56,954 bases of DNA, taken from positions 1-56,954 of the forward strand of contig NZ_VIGX01000023.1 of NCBI RefSeq assembly GCF_007858475.1, read 5' to 3'. How positions within the stretch are numbered: position 1 is the stretch's first letter; the number at the start of each line of letters is the position of its first letter. The position numbers and the translations under genes are program-made. This document shows, one piece after another, positions 45,249 through 53,856 of the stretch. The notes under the pieces were generated by a model that was not told the origin of the DNA, made no database searches, and worked only from the letters and a program-made list of their open reading frames with translations. The DNA is from Tsukamurella conjunctivitidis (GTDB taxonomy: Bacteria; Actinomycetota; Actinomycetes; Mycobacteriales; Mycobacteriaceae).

Positions 45249-46285
45249 TTGCCCAGCTCCTTGTACAGGCCGGCGATGACGCGGTCCTCGTCGGCGATGA
45301 AGGTGGTCAGGTCAGGGCCCTCGAGCCAGGCGCGCGTCCACTTGTTGGTGTGCTCCGCATCGGCCCAGTCCCGGGTGCGCATGGCCTCGTCGAAGACATC
45401 GCGGATGTTCTTCACGTCCGACGGGGAGATGCCGGGCGGGCCGAACAGTGCGCGCCAGTTGGCGAGCGTCACGTCGTACCCGAGCTGGCGGAGCGTCGGG
45501 AAGTCCACGCCGTCGATCGGCTCCTTCGCGGCCATGGCGAGGCCCCTCAGGCGCCCGGACTGGATCTGGTCGATGAGGTCGGCGTAGCCCGAGAAGGCGG
45601 CCTTCGCGGTGCCGGTCACGAGCGCCTGCGCCACCTCGCCGCCGCCGGCCTTGGGGATGTAGGTGGTGTTCTTCGGGTCGATCCCGGCGGCCTTGGCGAA
45701 TTGGGCCATGACGAGCTGGTCGAAGCTGCCGCCGCCGGTGAACGGGATCGAGTGCGGGTTGCTCTTCCACGCCGCGACGAGGTCATCGACGGACTTGTAG
45801 GGTGAATTCGCGGGGACGACGAGAACGTCGTACTCCTCGAAGATCCGCGCGATCGGCGTCACGTCGGTCATGGTCACGGCGGACTTGGTCTGCTGGACGC
45901 CCGCGACGAGGCCGGTTCCGCCGACCATCACGACGTCGGCGCGGCCCGGCATCGAGTGCAGGCGGGAGAGGCCGATGGTGCCGGCCGCGCCGGGCACGTT
46001 GACGACCTGGATGTTGGTGGCGATCTTCTGCTCCCGCATGATCGCCTGCGCCTCGCGCATCACGAGGTCCCAGCCGCCACCCGCGCCCGCGGGGGCGATC
46101 AGCGTCGCCTTGTTGCGGATGTCGGCGGAGAGGCCGCCGCGTTGGAAGGAGAAGAAGACCGCCAGGGAAATCACCACGATCGCGACGACGGCGTAGATCG
46201 CCAGAGCGAGCATGCTGCGTTCTCCCGGTGGCGCTTCCGCCGGCCCTGCTTCGTCGGAGCTGTCCGTCACGACCCTGACCTCCAT
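45245..46285 (-). CDS. tctC: Tripartite tricarboxylate transporter, membrane-anchored binding protein TctC
   Basis: 346 residues. Instead of a cleavable signal it has ~25 cytoplasmic residues and one helix (about 26-48), so it is anchored. Then the Bug/TctC domain: LIAPAGAGGGWDLVMREAQAIM, VNVPGAAGTIGLSRL, GGGSFDQLVMAQFAKAAGIDP and YIPKAGGGEVAQALVTG. The ligand is probably a carboxylate. First gene of tctC-tctB-tctA-usp. A GCGC hairpin at 46366-46380 separates it from allophanate hydrolase. Confidence 0.9.
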   Translation of the reverse strand: MEVRVVTDSSDEAGPAEAPPGERSMLALAIYAVVAIVVISLAVFFSFQRGGLSADIRNKATLIAPAGAGGGWDLVMREAQAIMREQKIATNIQVVNVPGAAGTIGLSRLHSMPGRADVVMVGGTGLVAGVQQTKSAVTMTDVTPIARIFEEYDVLVVPANSPYKSVDDLVAAWKSNPHSIPFTGGGSFDQLVMAQFAKAAGIDPKNTTYIPKAGGGEVAQALVTGTAKAAFSGYADLIDQIQSGRLRGLAMAAKEPIDGVDFPTLRQLGYDVTLANWRALFGPPGISPSDVKNIRDVFDEAMRTRDWADAEHTNKWTRAWLEGPDLTTFIADEDRVIAGLYKELGK

Positions 46286-46365
46286 CGTCGAGCTGATGAG
46301 GCCGCCAGATTATCGCCGTGCCAACACCGTCTGACTCGAATGGAAAATCCAGGTAAAGAGCAGAA

Positions 46366-46380
46366 TGCGCGAAAAGCGCA
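46366..46380 (-). terminator. Short hairpin after allophanate hydrolase
   Basis: TGCGC-GAAAA-GCGCA, 46 bases after the stop of the guanidine-type operon on the minus strand. The stem is only 5 bp, so termination is weak or uncertain. Confidence 0.4.
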
Positions 46381-46425
46381 GAACTTCGTGGGCAGATCTC
46401 CTCGTTGACCCGCAGTCGATTCCGA

Positions 46426-48072
46426 TCAACGGTCGAGCCAGTACTCCACGTCGAGGTCGCGGGCGTCGCTCAGCGCCGAGGCCTGACAGCCGAACCCCAC
46501 CACGGCCCGGCCGTCGTCGAGATTCACGGACCCGAGGGTCATGGGCGCGGGCAGCCGGGCGAGGAACGTCCCCAGCGCGGCGGGTGGGAGTCGCCAGAGC
46601 TCGCCGCGAATGCCGCGGCCGTGTTCGGTGTCGTGGACGAGGCCGGGCTTGGGCGGCGTCGTCGCCAGTGCGACCAGCCGATATTCATCGGCCGTCCGGA
46701 TCTCCCCCGCCCAGTATGCGCCGAGCGACGTCAGCTCATGCTCGAGCGGCTGGTTGCGCAGGTGCGCCCCGAAGACCGCCAGGTCCACTGCACCGGCGAG
46801 ATCGAGGTTCCACGGCGTCACGGACGGCACGCCCGTGATTCGCGCCGCGAGCTCGAACGCGAGTCCGTCGTGTCCGGCGGGCGCGAGCAACGTGATCCCG
46901 AACTGCGCGCCGTCGGCGGTCTCCCCGGCCGGGACGGCGACGCCGCACAGGTCGAGGAGGTTGCAGAAGTTGGTGTACGTCCCCATCTCCGCGTTCACCC
47001 CGACCGGGTCGGCCGCCACCTCGGCGAGCGTCGGGTGCCGCGGCGCGGTGGGCACCATCAGGCCGACGAAGTCCTCGAAGAGCGCCGCGGCCCGTGCGGC
47101 GACGGCGCGGAGCTCGGCGTGGTCGGAGGCCAGACGGTGCGCGGGAACGTCGCCCGCGGCGCCGACGATGCCGGCCACCGTCGGGTCGAGGCCCGCCTCG
47201 TCGCCCGCCGCGATGACGAACTCCCCCACCGCGCTGTACCGCTCGGCGACCAGGGCACCGTCGTAGAGGAGCTTCGCGGCGGCGAGCAGCTCGGAGACGT
47301 CGACGGGCTTGACCCGCAGCCCGGCCGCCTCGGCGCGGGCGACGGCACCGTCGAAGGCCTCGCGCCAGGCGGCCGGCAGAGCGGGGAGCTCGGCGGGGAT
47401 CGCGAGCGCCGCGTCGGACGCGGCGGCGAACGGGGTGTCCGCAGCCCAGCGGCGGGTGCCCGTCGTGCCCATGACCGCCATCGCGCGGCCGGCCGTGACG
47501 AGGTCGCGGGCGAAGACCGTGACGCAGTCGTACGACGCACACGCGGGCACGACCCCGTCGGTGCTGACGGCGCCGATCGTCGGCTTGATGCCGACAATGC
47601 CCTGCAGCCCGGCGGGCACGCGGCCCGACCCCGCGGTATCGGTGCCGATCGCGATGTCGGCGTAGTCGAGGGCCACGGCGACGGCGGAGCCCGAGCTCGA
47701 TCCGCCGGAGATGCGGTCGGGTCGCCGGGAGTCGCGCACCGCGCCGTAGGGGCTCCGGGTGCCGACGAGGCCGGTGGCGAACTGGTCGAGGTTCGTCTTG
47801 CCGATCACCACCGCGCCGGCGGCGCGCAGGGCTGCGACGGCGGCGGCGTCGGCCACGGGACGGTAGGCGTAGCCGGGGCAGGCGGCGGTGGTCGGGAGGC
47901 CGGCCACGTCGACGTTGTCCTTGACCGCCAGGACCAGGCCCGCGAGCGGCCCGCCCGCAGCCAGGGACTCCACGTACTCGGCGGCGACCTCGGGCTCCGG
48001 CCGCAGGGCGAGGAAGACCTCGCAGCGATCGTCGGCGGCGATGCGCCGGTAGATGTCGGCGATGCGGGTCAT
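46426..48072 (-). CDS. atzF: Allophanate hydrolase (AtzF type)
   Basis: 548 residues. Amidase-signature domain with the Ser-cisSer-Lys triad: Lys in VKDNVDVAG, Ser in GGSSSGSAVAVAL and Ser in GTDTAGSGRVPAG. The C-terminal ~120-residue domain (GHDGLAFELAARITG and later TPPKPGLVHD) is the AtzF C-domain that decarboxylates N-carboxycarbamate. Converts allophanate to ammonia and CO2. ATGA overlap with the carboxyltransferase gene. Last step of the operon. Confidence 0.93.
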   Translation of the reverse strand: MTRIADIYRRIAADDRCEVFLALRPEPEVAAEYVESLAAGGPLAGLVLAVKDNVDVAGLPTTAACPGYAYRPVADAAAVAALRAAGAVVIGKTNLDQFATGLVGTRSPYGAVRDSRRPDRISGGSSSGSAVAVALDYADIAIGTDTAGSGRVPAGLQGIVGIKPTIGAVSTDGVVPACASYDCVTVFARDLVTAGRAMAVMGTTGTRRWAADTPFAAASDAALAIPAELPALPAAWREAFDGAVARAEAAGLRVKPVDVSELLAAAKLLYDGALVAERYSAVGEFVIAAGDEAGLDPTVAGIVGAAGDVPAHRLASDHAELRAVAARAAALFEDFVGLMVPTAPRHPTLAEVAADPVGVNAEMGTYTNFCNLLDLCGVAVPAGETADGAQFGITLLAPAGHDGLAFELAARITGVPSVTPWNLDLAGAVDLAVFGAHLRNQPLEHELTSLGAYWAGEIRTADEYRLVALATTPPKPGLVHDTEHGRGIRGELWRLPPAALGTFLARLPAPMTLGSVNLDDGRAVVGFGCQASALSDARDLDVEYWLDR

Positions 48073-50060
48073 GCTGCGCTCCTCGTGAACTCGCCGGCGG
48101 CCGCCCAGCGGCCGCGCTCCTCGGCGCGGGCGATCTCCATTGCGGACCGCACCCGGGCGATGTCGTCGGCCTCGCGGGCGAGGAACGCACGGTGCGCGGA
48201 GAGCGAGAAGGATCCGGGCGTGATGTCCACCGAACCGCGGCCGGCGGCCGTGTCGGCGCGCAGGTCCGCGAGCTCCTCGGTGCTCACGGGGTACCAGCTG
48301 ATCCGGTCGAAGTGCCGCAGCAGCCAGGGATGTTCGGGCTCGAAGCCACCTGCCGTAAGGGGGTGCCGGTGGTTCCACACCTGCGTGGTGCGACCGACGA
48401 ACTGGTAGCCACCGGGCCCTTCCATGCCGTAGATGCACAGGTAGGCGCCGCCGATGCCGACGGCGTTCTCCGGCGTCCAGGTGCGGGCCGGGTTGTACTT
48501 GGTGGTCACCAGCCGGTGGCGCGGGTCGAGCGGGACCGCCACGGGCGCACCGAGGTACACGTCCCCGAGGCCGAGCACGAGGTACGAGGCGTCGAAGACG
48601 ATCCGCTGCACGTCCTCGACCGAGCCGAGGCCGTTCATGCGGCGGATGAACTCGATGTTCCAGGGGCACCACGGGGCGTCGCCGCGGACGCCGAGGACGT
48701 AGCGCTCGATCGCCTCGCGCGTACTGGGGTCGTCCCAGGACAGCGGCAGGGAGACGGTGCGGCTGGGGACGATCATGTCGTCGGCGGCGGGGAGCTGCGA
48801 CTCCGCCTCGCGGATCCAGTCGAGGGCCGCGGGCTGCCCCAGCGCGGTCGGGTCGAACTTCACCTGCAGGCTGCGTACGCCGGCGGTGAGGTCGATCAGG
48901 CCGCGCGGCGACTCCGCCCGGAGCCTTTGCTCGAGCGCGTGGACGCGGGCACGGGACTCCAGGTCGAGCGTCATGGCGCCGTACTCGACGAGGATGTTGT
49001 CGTCACCCGACCGGCGGTAGGTGATGGTGGTCTCGCCGTCCGCGGTCATCGACCGGGCGAGGACGCCGTCGTCGGAGTCTCCCCCGGCGGACAGCACGAC
49101 GGGCAGGTTCGCACGGCGGGCCGTTCCGACAGTGCCGGGCGAGGCCGCCGCGGCCGCACGCAGGGGAACGAATCGCACGGCGTCGCCGGGGCGCAGCTGC
49201 CCCAGCTTCCAGCGGTCGGCCGTGGTCACCGTGACGGGGCAGACGAAACCGCCCAGGCTAGGACCGTCGGGGCCGAGCAGGATCGGGGTGTCGCCGGTGA
49301 AGTCGAGTGCGCCCACGGAGTAGGCGTTGTCGTGGATGTTCGACGGGTGCAGGCCGGCCTCGCCGCCGTCGGGGCGGGCCCACTCGGGCTTGGGCCCGAT
49401 GAGCCGGACGCCGGTGCGGTCGGAGTTGAAGTGCACCTCGTAGGCGGTGTCGTACAGGGTCGCGATGTCGGCGTCGGTGAAGTACTCGGGCGCGGAGTGC
49501 GGCCCGACGGTGACGGCGAGCTGCCACTGGCTGGTGAACGCGGGCACCTCGTCGTCGAGGATGCGGCGCGGGGCGGCGACAGCGCCGGTGCCGACGGGCA
49601 TTTCGTCGCCGGCGGCGAGGGTCCGGCCGTCGTGGCCGCCGAACCTACCCAGCGTGAACGTGGCGGCGCTGCCCAGATAGTCGGGCACCACCACGCCGCC
49701 GCGGACAGCGAGGTAGACGCGCATGCCGAGCGATCCGGTGGTGCCGATGGCGAGTTGCTGGCCGGAGTGGAGTTCGACCGGGCACCAGGTGGGGACGGGC
49801 GTCCCGTCGACGGTCACCGCAACAGGCGCGCCCGTGACCGCGACAGTGGTGGCCTCATCGACGGTGACGGCGAGGCCGCCGAGGGTGCACTCGAACCCCG
49901 GTGCACCCTCGTCGTTGCCGACGGCCAGGTTGGCGAGGCGGAAGGAGAGGTCGTCCATCGGGCCCGACGGCGGGACCCCGATCGACCAGTAGCCGGCGCG
50001 GCCGGGCCAGTCCTGCACGGTGGTCATCGGGCCGGGGCGGACGACGGTGAGGGTGGTCAT
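48069..50060 (-). CDS. Urea/guanidine carboxylase, carboxyltransferase domains only
   Basis: 663 residues covering AHS2 (PxpC-like: LTVVRPGPMTTVQDWPGRAG, GVPPSGPMDD at the N-terminus) and AHS1 (PxpB-like: NILVEYGAMTLDLESR, then the GVRSLQVKFDP block). Full urea or guanidine carboxylases are about 1200 residues and have biotin carboxylase in front and a biotinyl domain behind; both are absent here, and the protein ends EFTRSAA with no MKM biotin site. ATG 50060 overlaps the stop of the upstream DUF1989 gene and its stop overlaps atzF, so the gene is a complete operon member. Biotin carboxylase/BCCP would have to come from elsewhere. Confidence 0.88.
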   Translation of the reverse strand: MTTLTVVRPGPMTTVQDWPGRAGYWSIGVPPSGPMDDLSFRLANLAVGNDEGAPGFECTLGGLAVTVDEATTVAVTGAPVAVTVDGTPVPTWCPVELHSGQQLAIGTTGSLGMRVYLAVRGGVVVPDYLGSAATFTLGRFGGHDGRTLAAGDEMPVGTGAVAAPRRILDDEVPAFTSQWQLAVTVGPHSAPEYFTDADIATLYDTAYEVHFNSDRTGVRLIGPKPEWARPDGGEAGLHPSNIHDNAYSVGALDFTGDTPILLGPDGPSLGGFVCPVTVTTADRWKLGQLRPGDAVRFVPLRAAAAASPGTVGTARRANLPVVLSAGGDSDDGVLARSMTADGETTITYRRSGDDNILVEYGAMTLDLESRARVHALEQRLRAESPRGLIDLTAGVRSLQVKFDPTALGQPAALDWIREAESQLPAADDMIVPSRTVSLPLSWDDPSTREAIERYVLGVRGDAPWCPWNIEFIRRMNGLGSVEDVQRIVFDASYLVLGLGDVYLGAPVAVPLDPRHRLVTTKYNPARTWTPENAVGIGGAYLCIYGMEGPGGYQFVGRTTQVWNHRHPLTAGGFEPEHPWLLRHFDRISWYPVSTEELADLRADTAAGRGSVDITPGSFSLSAHRAFLAREADDIARVRSAMEIARAEERGRWAAAGEFTRSAA

Positions 50061-50656
50061 GCGGCGGCCTCCGAGATCTCGAGCTCGACGGCGGTGGGGT
50101 CGAAGCCGTTGCAGGGGTTGTTGATCTGCGGGCAGTTGGAGATCAGCACCAGGGTGTCGATCTCGGCGCGCAGCACCACTTTCTTCCCCGGAGCGGAGAG
50201 GCCGTCGACGATGCCTAGTGTGCCGTCGGGGTCGACGGGGACGTACATGTAGAAGTTGACGTTGCCCACCAGGTCGCGCTTGCCGAGGCCGTGCCGGCTG
50301 CCCTCGATGAGGAAGTTCTCGACGCAGGCGTGCTGATGTTTGGTGTGGTGGCCGTAGCGCAGCGTGTTGGACTCCTGGGAACAGGCGCCGCCGAGGGTGT
50401 CGTGATGACCGACCTCGTCGTCGACGATGGTCATCATGGGGCGCGACTCCTGATCGCGGATAACGGTTCCGGTGCCGAGGAAGATGCTGCGCTGGCCGAG
50501 GATCGTCTGCTGGGCGCTGTAGCGGATGGTGTGGTCGTGCGCGCCGTAGAAGAGGGTGTCGACGGCCTGGTTGCCGTGCAGGTCGGTCATGGTGAGGGTC
50601 TGGCCGGCGGGGACGATGCCCGACCAGGGCGCCCGCGGGGTGACGGTGGCGTTCAT
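50057..50656 (-). CDS. DUF1989 urea-carboxylase-associated protein (CgdB-like)
   Basis: 199 residues. DUF1989 blocks: LTMTDLHGNQAVDTLFYGA, MTIVDDEVGHHDTLGGACSQ, and NFYMYVPVDPDGTLGIVDGLS with a conserved Cys pair near the C-terminus (NCPQINNPCNGF). DUF1989 pairs next to carboxylases have been shown to be carboxyguanidine deiminase (CgdAB), which points to guanidine rather than urea as substrate. 24 bases after its partner gene; coupled to the carboxyltransferase. Confidence 0.88.
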   Translation of the reverse strand: MNATVTPRAPWSGIVPAGQTLTMTDLHGNQAVDTLFYGAHDHTIRYSAQQTILGQRSIFLGTGTVIRDQESRPMMTIVDDEVGHHDTLGGACSQESNTLRYGHHTKHQHACVENFLIEGSRHGLGKRDLVGNVNFYMYVPVDPDGTLGIVDGLSAPGKKVVLRAEIDTLVLISNCPQINNPCNGFDPTAVELEISEAAA

Positions 50657-50680
50657 GGGAGCTCCTTCTGGGGCTGGCGG

Positions 50681-51523
50681 TCAGTGCGCCGCGCGGTGGG
50701 CGTCTTCGGAATTGGCGACGGCGCGGAGGTATTCGGGGTCGGCGTCCGGGTCGGCGACGAGCGCGGCCAGATCGTCGTCGGCGCGCCAGGCCAGCACTTC
50801 GAGGAGGCCGGTGTCGAAGGTCGGCGACGGGTCGAGCGGGTGGGCGGTGTTCGCGACGGCGACGATGCACGGCAGGTGCAGCACCAGCTCCACGGCCTTC
50901 CCCGCCCCCGCGCTGCCGATGGAGGCGAGGGCACCGTCGGCCTCCACGGTGACGCCGTGGAAGAAGGAGACGGACGGGGCGACGTCGGTGGGCGTGAGGC
51001 CGTGCTTGGCGGCGGCGAGCACGAGCAGTTCCCGGCCGGCGGGGCTGTCCGAATGCGCCTCCCCCGCGCCGTACTTGGCGGTGTTGGTGGCGAGCGTGGT
51101 GGTGCCGCACAGGGCGTCGTGGTGGCCGGAGTCGTCGGCGACGACGGTGGCGAGTACGCGCCCCTGGTCGGAGAGCAGCGGGTGGCCCGCGCCGAGGTAG
51201 GCCTGCCACGGCACCTTGACGGTGTCGGCGACGTTGAGCCGTTCCCAGGGGGCGTCGGCGCGCCAGAGCAGGACGTTCGCGCAGGCGGTGCCGACGGTGT
51301 CGGTCAGGCGGATTCGGGTGCCGCGCGCCAGCACCTTCGACGTGTAGCGGCCGCCCGGGACGGTCTCCGCCCAGGTGAGAGCGGCGGCGGGCACGCCCGC
51401 GGGCGGGTCGGGCCAGGCGGTGGCGGGCACCGTCGGCATGCCTTCGACGCGGGTGTCGGCCTGGGCGCGGGCGTGCTCGCGGGCGCCCTGGGTGGTAGCG
51501 GTGGTCTCAGCGATGGCGGTCAC
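50681..51523 (-). CDS. DUF1989 urea-carboxylase-associated protein (CgdA-like)
   Basis: 280 residues: an N-terminal ~50-residue leader, then a DUF1989 domain with ARGTRIRLTDTVGTACANVLLW, VADDSGHHDALCGTT and VSFFHGVTVEADG. It probably forms a heteromer with the 199-residue partner. Starts at a GTG immediately (1 base) after the permease stop. Family knowledge (carboxyguanidine deiminase) is the basis for the substrate guess. Confidence 0.87.
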   Translation of the reverse strand: MTAIAETTATTQGAREHARAQADTRVEGMPTVPATAWPDPPAGVPAAALTWAETVPGGRYTSKVLARGTRIRLTDTVGTACANVLLWRADAPWERLNVADTVKVPWQAYLGAGHPLLSDQGRVLATVVADDSGHHDALCGTTTLATNTAKYGAGEAHSDSPAGRELLVLAAAKHGLTPTDVAPSVSFFHGVTVEADGALASIGSAGAGKAVELVLHLPCIVAVANTAHPLDPSPTFDTGLLEVLAWRADDDLAALVADPDADPEYLRAVANSEDAHRAAH

Positions 51524-51524
51524 G

Positions 51525-53069
51525 TCAGATGCCTTTCGTGGCGGGGAGGTTCGGGAGGACGGCGGCGACGGGGCGCGGGTGTGCGCGGCGCGGGAAGCAG
51601 GCGATGCCCGCGATGACGACGACCGCGATGGTGATCGGTCCGGCCCACTGCAGCAGCGGGGATTGGCCGGTGGGGTCGTAGATCTCGGCGCGCGGCCAGG
51701 CGAGGTTGATCACCATCGCTCCGCCGTAGAGGACGGCGGCGGCGTTGATCGGTACGCCCCAGCGGCCCAGGGTGAAGACCGGCTTTCCCTCGGAGTCGCG
51801 GACGGTGGCGCCGTGCGGCCATCCGCGGAGCCGCTGGTAGAGCATCGGCACCGTCACCGAGAGGTAGGCGAGGTAGATGAGCACGATGCACACGCTGGCA
51901 AGGGTGGCGAAGATCGCGGGATTACCGACGTTCACCAGCAGGACGGCGACGCAGAGGATTCCGATGAGCACTGCCGGGGCGACCGGCGCCTGGGTGCGCG
52001 GGTTCACGCGGGAGAGCTGCTCCGAGAACGGGAGCCGGTGATCGCGGGCCATGGAGAAGATGAGGCGGCTGCACGCGGTCTGGATCGCGAGGGTGCAGAT
52101 GAACACGGCCACGGCGACGTCAGCCAGGAGGACCTTGCCCCAGAACGAGCCGAGGACGGACTGGAGGACGTAGGGCAGGCCGCCGGCGGCGAGCTCCTCC
52201 CCCAGTGTCGGCGCGGCCATGAGGGCGGTGATCAGCATGAGGCCGCCGCCGACCGCCGAGGCCGTGAGCGCGAATCGGATGGTACGCGGGGCGACCCGGC
52301 GGGGGTTGACGGTCTCCTCGGCGAGCTCGCCCGCCGAGCCGAAGCCGACCATGACGTACGCGGCCATGAGACCGGAGACGATGAACGCGCCGAGGTAGCC
52401 GCCCGAGCCGGTCGTGGTCGCGTGGGAGGTGTCGAAGACGACCTGGGGCCCGCGCTGGGCGTGCATCGCGAGGGCACCGATGACGGCGACCACGCCGACG
52501 AGCTCGCAGGTGACGCCGATGGCGTTGATGCGGCTCATCCAGTGCACGCCGATGCAGTTGATCGTGGTGGTGACGATGAGGAGGACCGTGCCGAGCAGGA
52601 CGGCGTTGGCCGCACCGCTGGAGCTGGTGAGGGACGGGTCGTCGCCGATGAACTGGAAGCCCGACCACACGGTGGGCAGGACCACCTGCAGCGCGATCGC
52701 GGCCGCCGCGGCGGTGACGATCTGCGCGAGGATCATGAACCAGCCACCGAACCAGCCGATCACCTCCCCGCCGAGGCGCCGCGACCACTGGTAGATCGCG
52801 CCGGAGATCGGGTAGCGGGCGGCCATCTCGGCGAAGCACAGAGCCACGAGGAACTGGCCGAGGTAGACGAGGGGCCAGGTCCAGAAGAAGGCGGCCCCGC
52901 CGAGCGAGTAGCCCAGGCCGAACAGCTGGAAGATGGTGGTGAGGATGGACACGAAGGAGAACCCGGCGGCGAACGACGCGAACGTCCCGAGCGAGCGGCG
53001 CAGCTGCGGCTGGTAGCCGAGCTGGGCCAGATCATCCGAATCATGGTGTCGGGGTTGGGTGGTTGTCAT
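51525..53069 (-). CDS. APC-superfamily permease (amino-acid/guanidine-type)
   Basis: 514 residues, 12 membrane helices. First helices with FAAGFSFVSILTTIFQLFGLG and then AARYPISGAIYQWSRRLGG are those of the amino acid-polyamine-organocation family found next to urea-carboxylase genes. It presumably imports the operon substrate (guanidine, urea or an amine). First gene of the five-gene operon; an 18-bp palindrome lies 24 bases upstream of its ATG. Confidence 0.9.
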   Translation of the reverse strand: MTTTQPRHHDSDDLAQLGYQPQLRRSLGTFASFAAGFSFVSILTTIFQLFGLGYSLGGAAFFWTWPLVYLGQFLVALCFAEMAARYPISGAIYQWSRRLGGEVIGWFGGWFMILAQIVTAAAAAIALQVVLPTVWSGFQFIGDDPSLTSSSGAANAVLLGTVLLIVTTTINCIGVHWMSRINAIGVTCELVGVVAVIGALAMHAQRGPQVVFDTSHATTTGSGGYLGAFIVSGLMAAYVMVGFGSAGELAEETVNPRRVAPRTIRFALTASAVGGGLMLITALMAAPTLGEELAAGGLPYVLQSVLGSFWGKVLLADVAVAVFICTLAIQTACSRLIFSMARDHRLPFSEQLSRVNPRTQAPVAPAVLIGILCVAVLLVNVGNPAIFATLASVCIVLIYLAYLSVTVPMLYQRLRGWPHGATVRDSEGKPVFTLGRWGVPINAAAVLYGGAMVINLAWPRAEIYDPTGQSPLLQWAGPITIAVVVIAGIACFPRRAHPRPVAAVLPNLPATKGI

Positions 53070-53092
53070 GCGGCGGCTTCCCTGTCGGAGCT

Positions 53093-53110
53093 CTATCTGT
53101 CAGTTGATAG
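53093..53110. promoter_or_regulatory. Operator-like palindrome between permease and TetR genes
   Basis: CTATC-TGTCAGTT-GATAG: 5-bp perfect arms in the 114-base divergent gap, 24 bases from the permease start and 74 from the TetR start. Fits a TetR-family operator for the adjacent regulator. Confidence 0.55.
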
Positions 53111-53183
53111 AAAACCGTTCTCCGGGGTCACCCGGATTGCCCCGCGGTAAGGACTGGGAAAACCAGCGCTACGAACATGTTTC

Positions 53184-53849
53184 GTGGCGGGTAGCCTGGC
53201 CGCTGTGACGGAGGCGAACGGCGGGGGCGGCGGTGGAGCCGGCGGCGGGGCGGAAACCGCAGGTAGGCGGGGGCGCCCGCGCGCGAACGATCCGCGCCGG
53301 CCCGGCGCTACGGCCGTCGACGAGATCCTCGACGCCGCCGCCGAGCTGTTCACCCAGCGTGGGTACGCGGCCACCTCGACGCGGCAGATCGCCGAGGCCG
53401 TGGGCATCCGGCAGGCCTCGCTGTACCACTACTTCCCCACCAAGGGCGAGATCCTGACCGCGCTGTTGGAGGCGACGGTGCAGGCGCCACTCGCGCTCGC
53501 ACGCTCGGTCGTAGCCGCCGACGGGGCGCCTCTCGACCGGCTACTGCAATTGGCCCGGTCCGACGCCGGCCAGTTGCTGGCGGCGCAGTACAACCTGGGC
53601 GCGCTCTACCACCTGCCCGAGCTGGCGGCCGACGAGTTCGCCGAGTTCCGCGCCGACCGGGCGGAGCTGGCCTCGCATTACCGTTCCCTGGCCGCTGCTG
53701 TTCTGGGCGACGACAGCGACCCGCGCGTGCTCCTGCCGTTCCGGCTCGTGGAGTCCGTCATCGGCCTGCGGTCCGACGTTGCCGTCGGGCTTAACGGTGA
53801 TGACCTGGTCGACGCGATCTGCCGGGCGATTCAGCAGGTGCTGGCGTAG
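53184..53849 (+). CDS. TetR-family regulator, divergent from the permease operon
   Basis: 221 residues. A Gly/Arg-rich N-terminal tail (to about 45) precedes the HTH (about 46-90: VDEILDAAAELFTQRGYAAT, then TRQIAEAVGIRQASLYHYF). The C-terminal domain is a ligand pocket of unknown specificity. Starts at GTG 53184; a second GTG at 53205 is possible. Divergent placement suggests it represses the permease-carboxylase operon. Confidence 0.88.
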   Translation: MAGSLAAVTEANGGGGGGAGGGAETAGRRGRPRANDPRRPGATAVDEILDAAAELFTQRGYAATSTRQIAEAVGIRQASLYHYFPTKGEILTALLEATVQAPLALARSVVAADGAPLDRLLQLARSDAGQLLAAQYNLGALYHLPELAADEFAEFRADRAELASHYRSLAAAVLGDDSDPRVLLPFRLVESVIGLRSDVAVGLNGDDLVDAICRAIQQVLA

Positions 53850-53856
53850 ACGTCGG

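Noticed and set aside
53120-53150. GlnR box near the permease promoter
   Set aside because: On the minus strand GTGAC and GAAC occur but with 8 rather than 9 bases between the AC pairs, so it fails the spacing rule.
53070-53183. Possible guanidine riboswitch in front of the permease operon
   Set aside because: No ACGR-type conserved loops or ykkC-like stems could be found in the 114-base gap; the palindrome and TetR are a better explanation.
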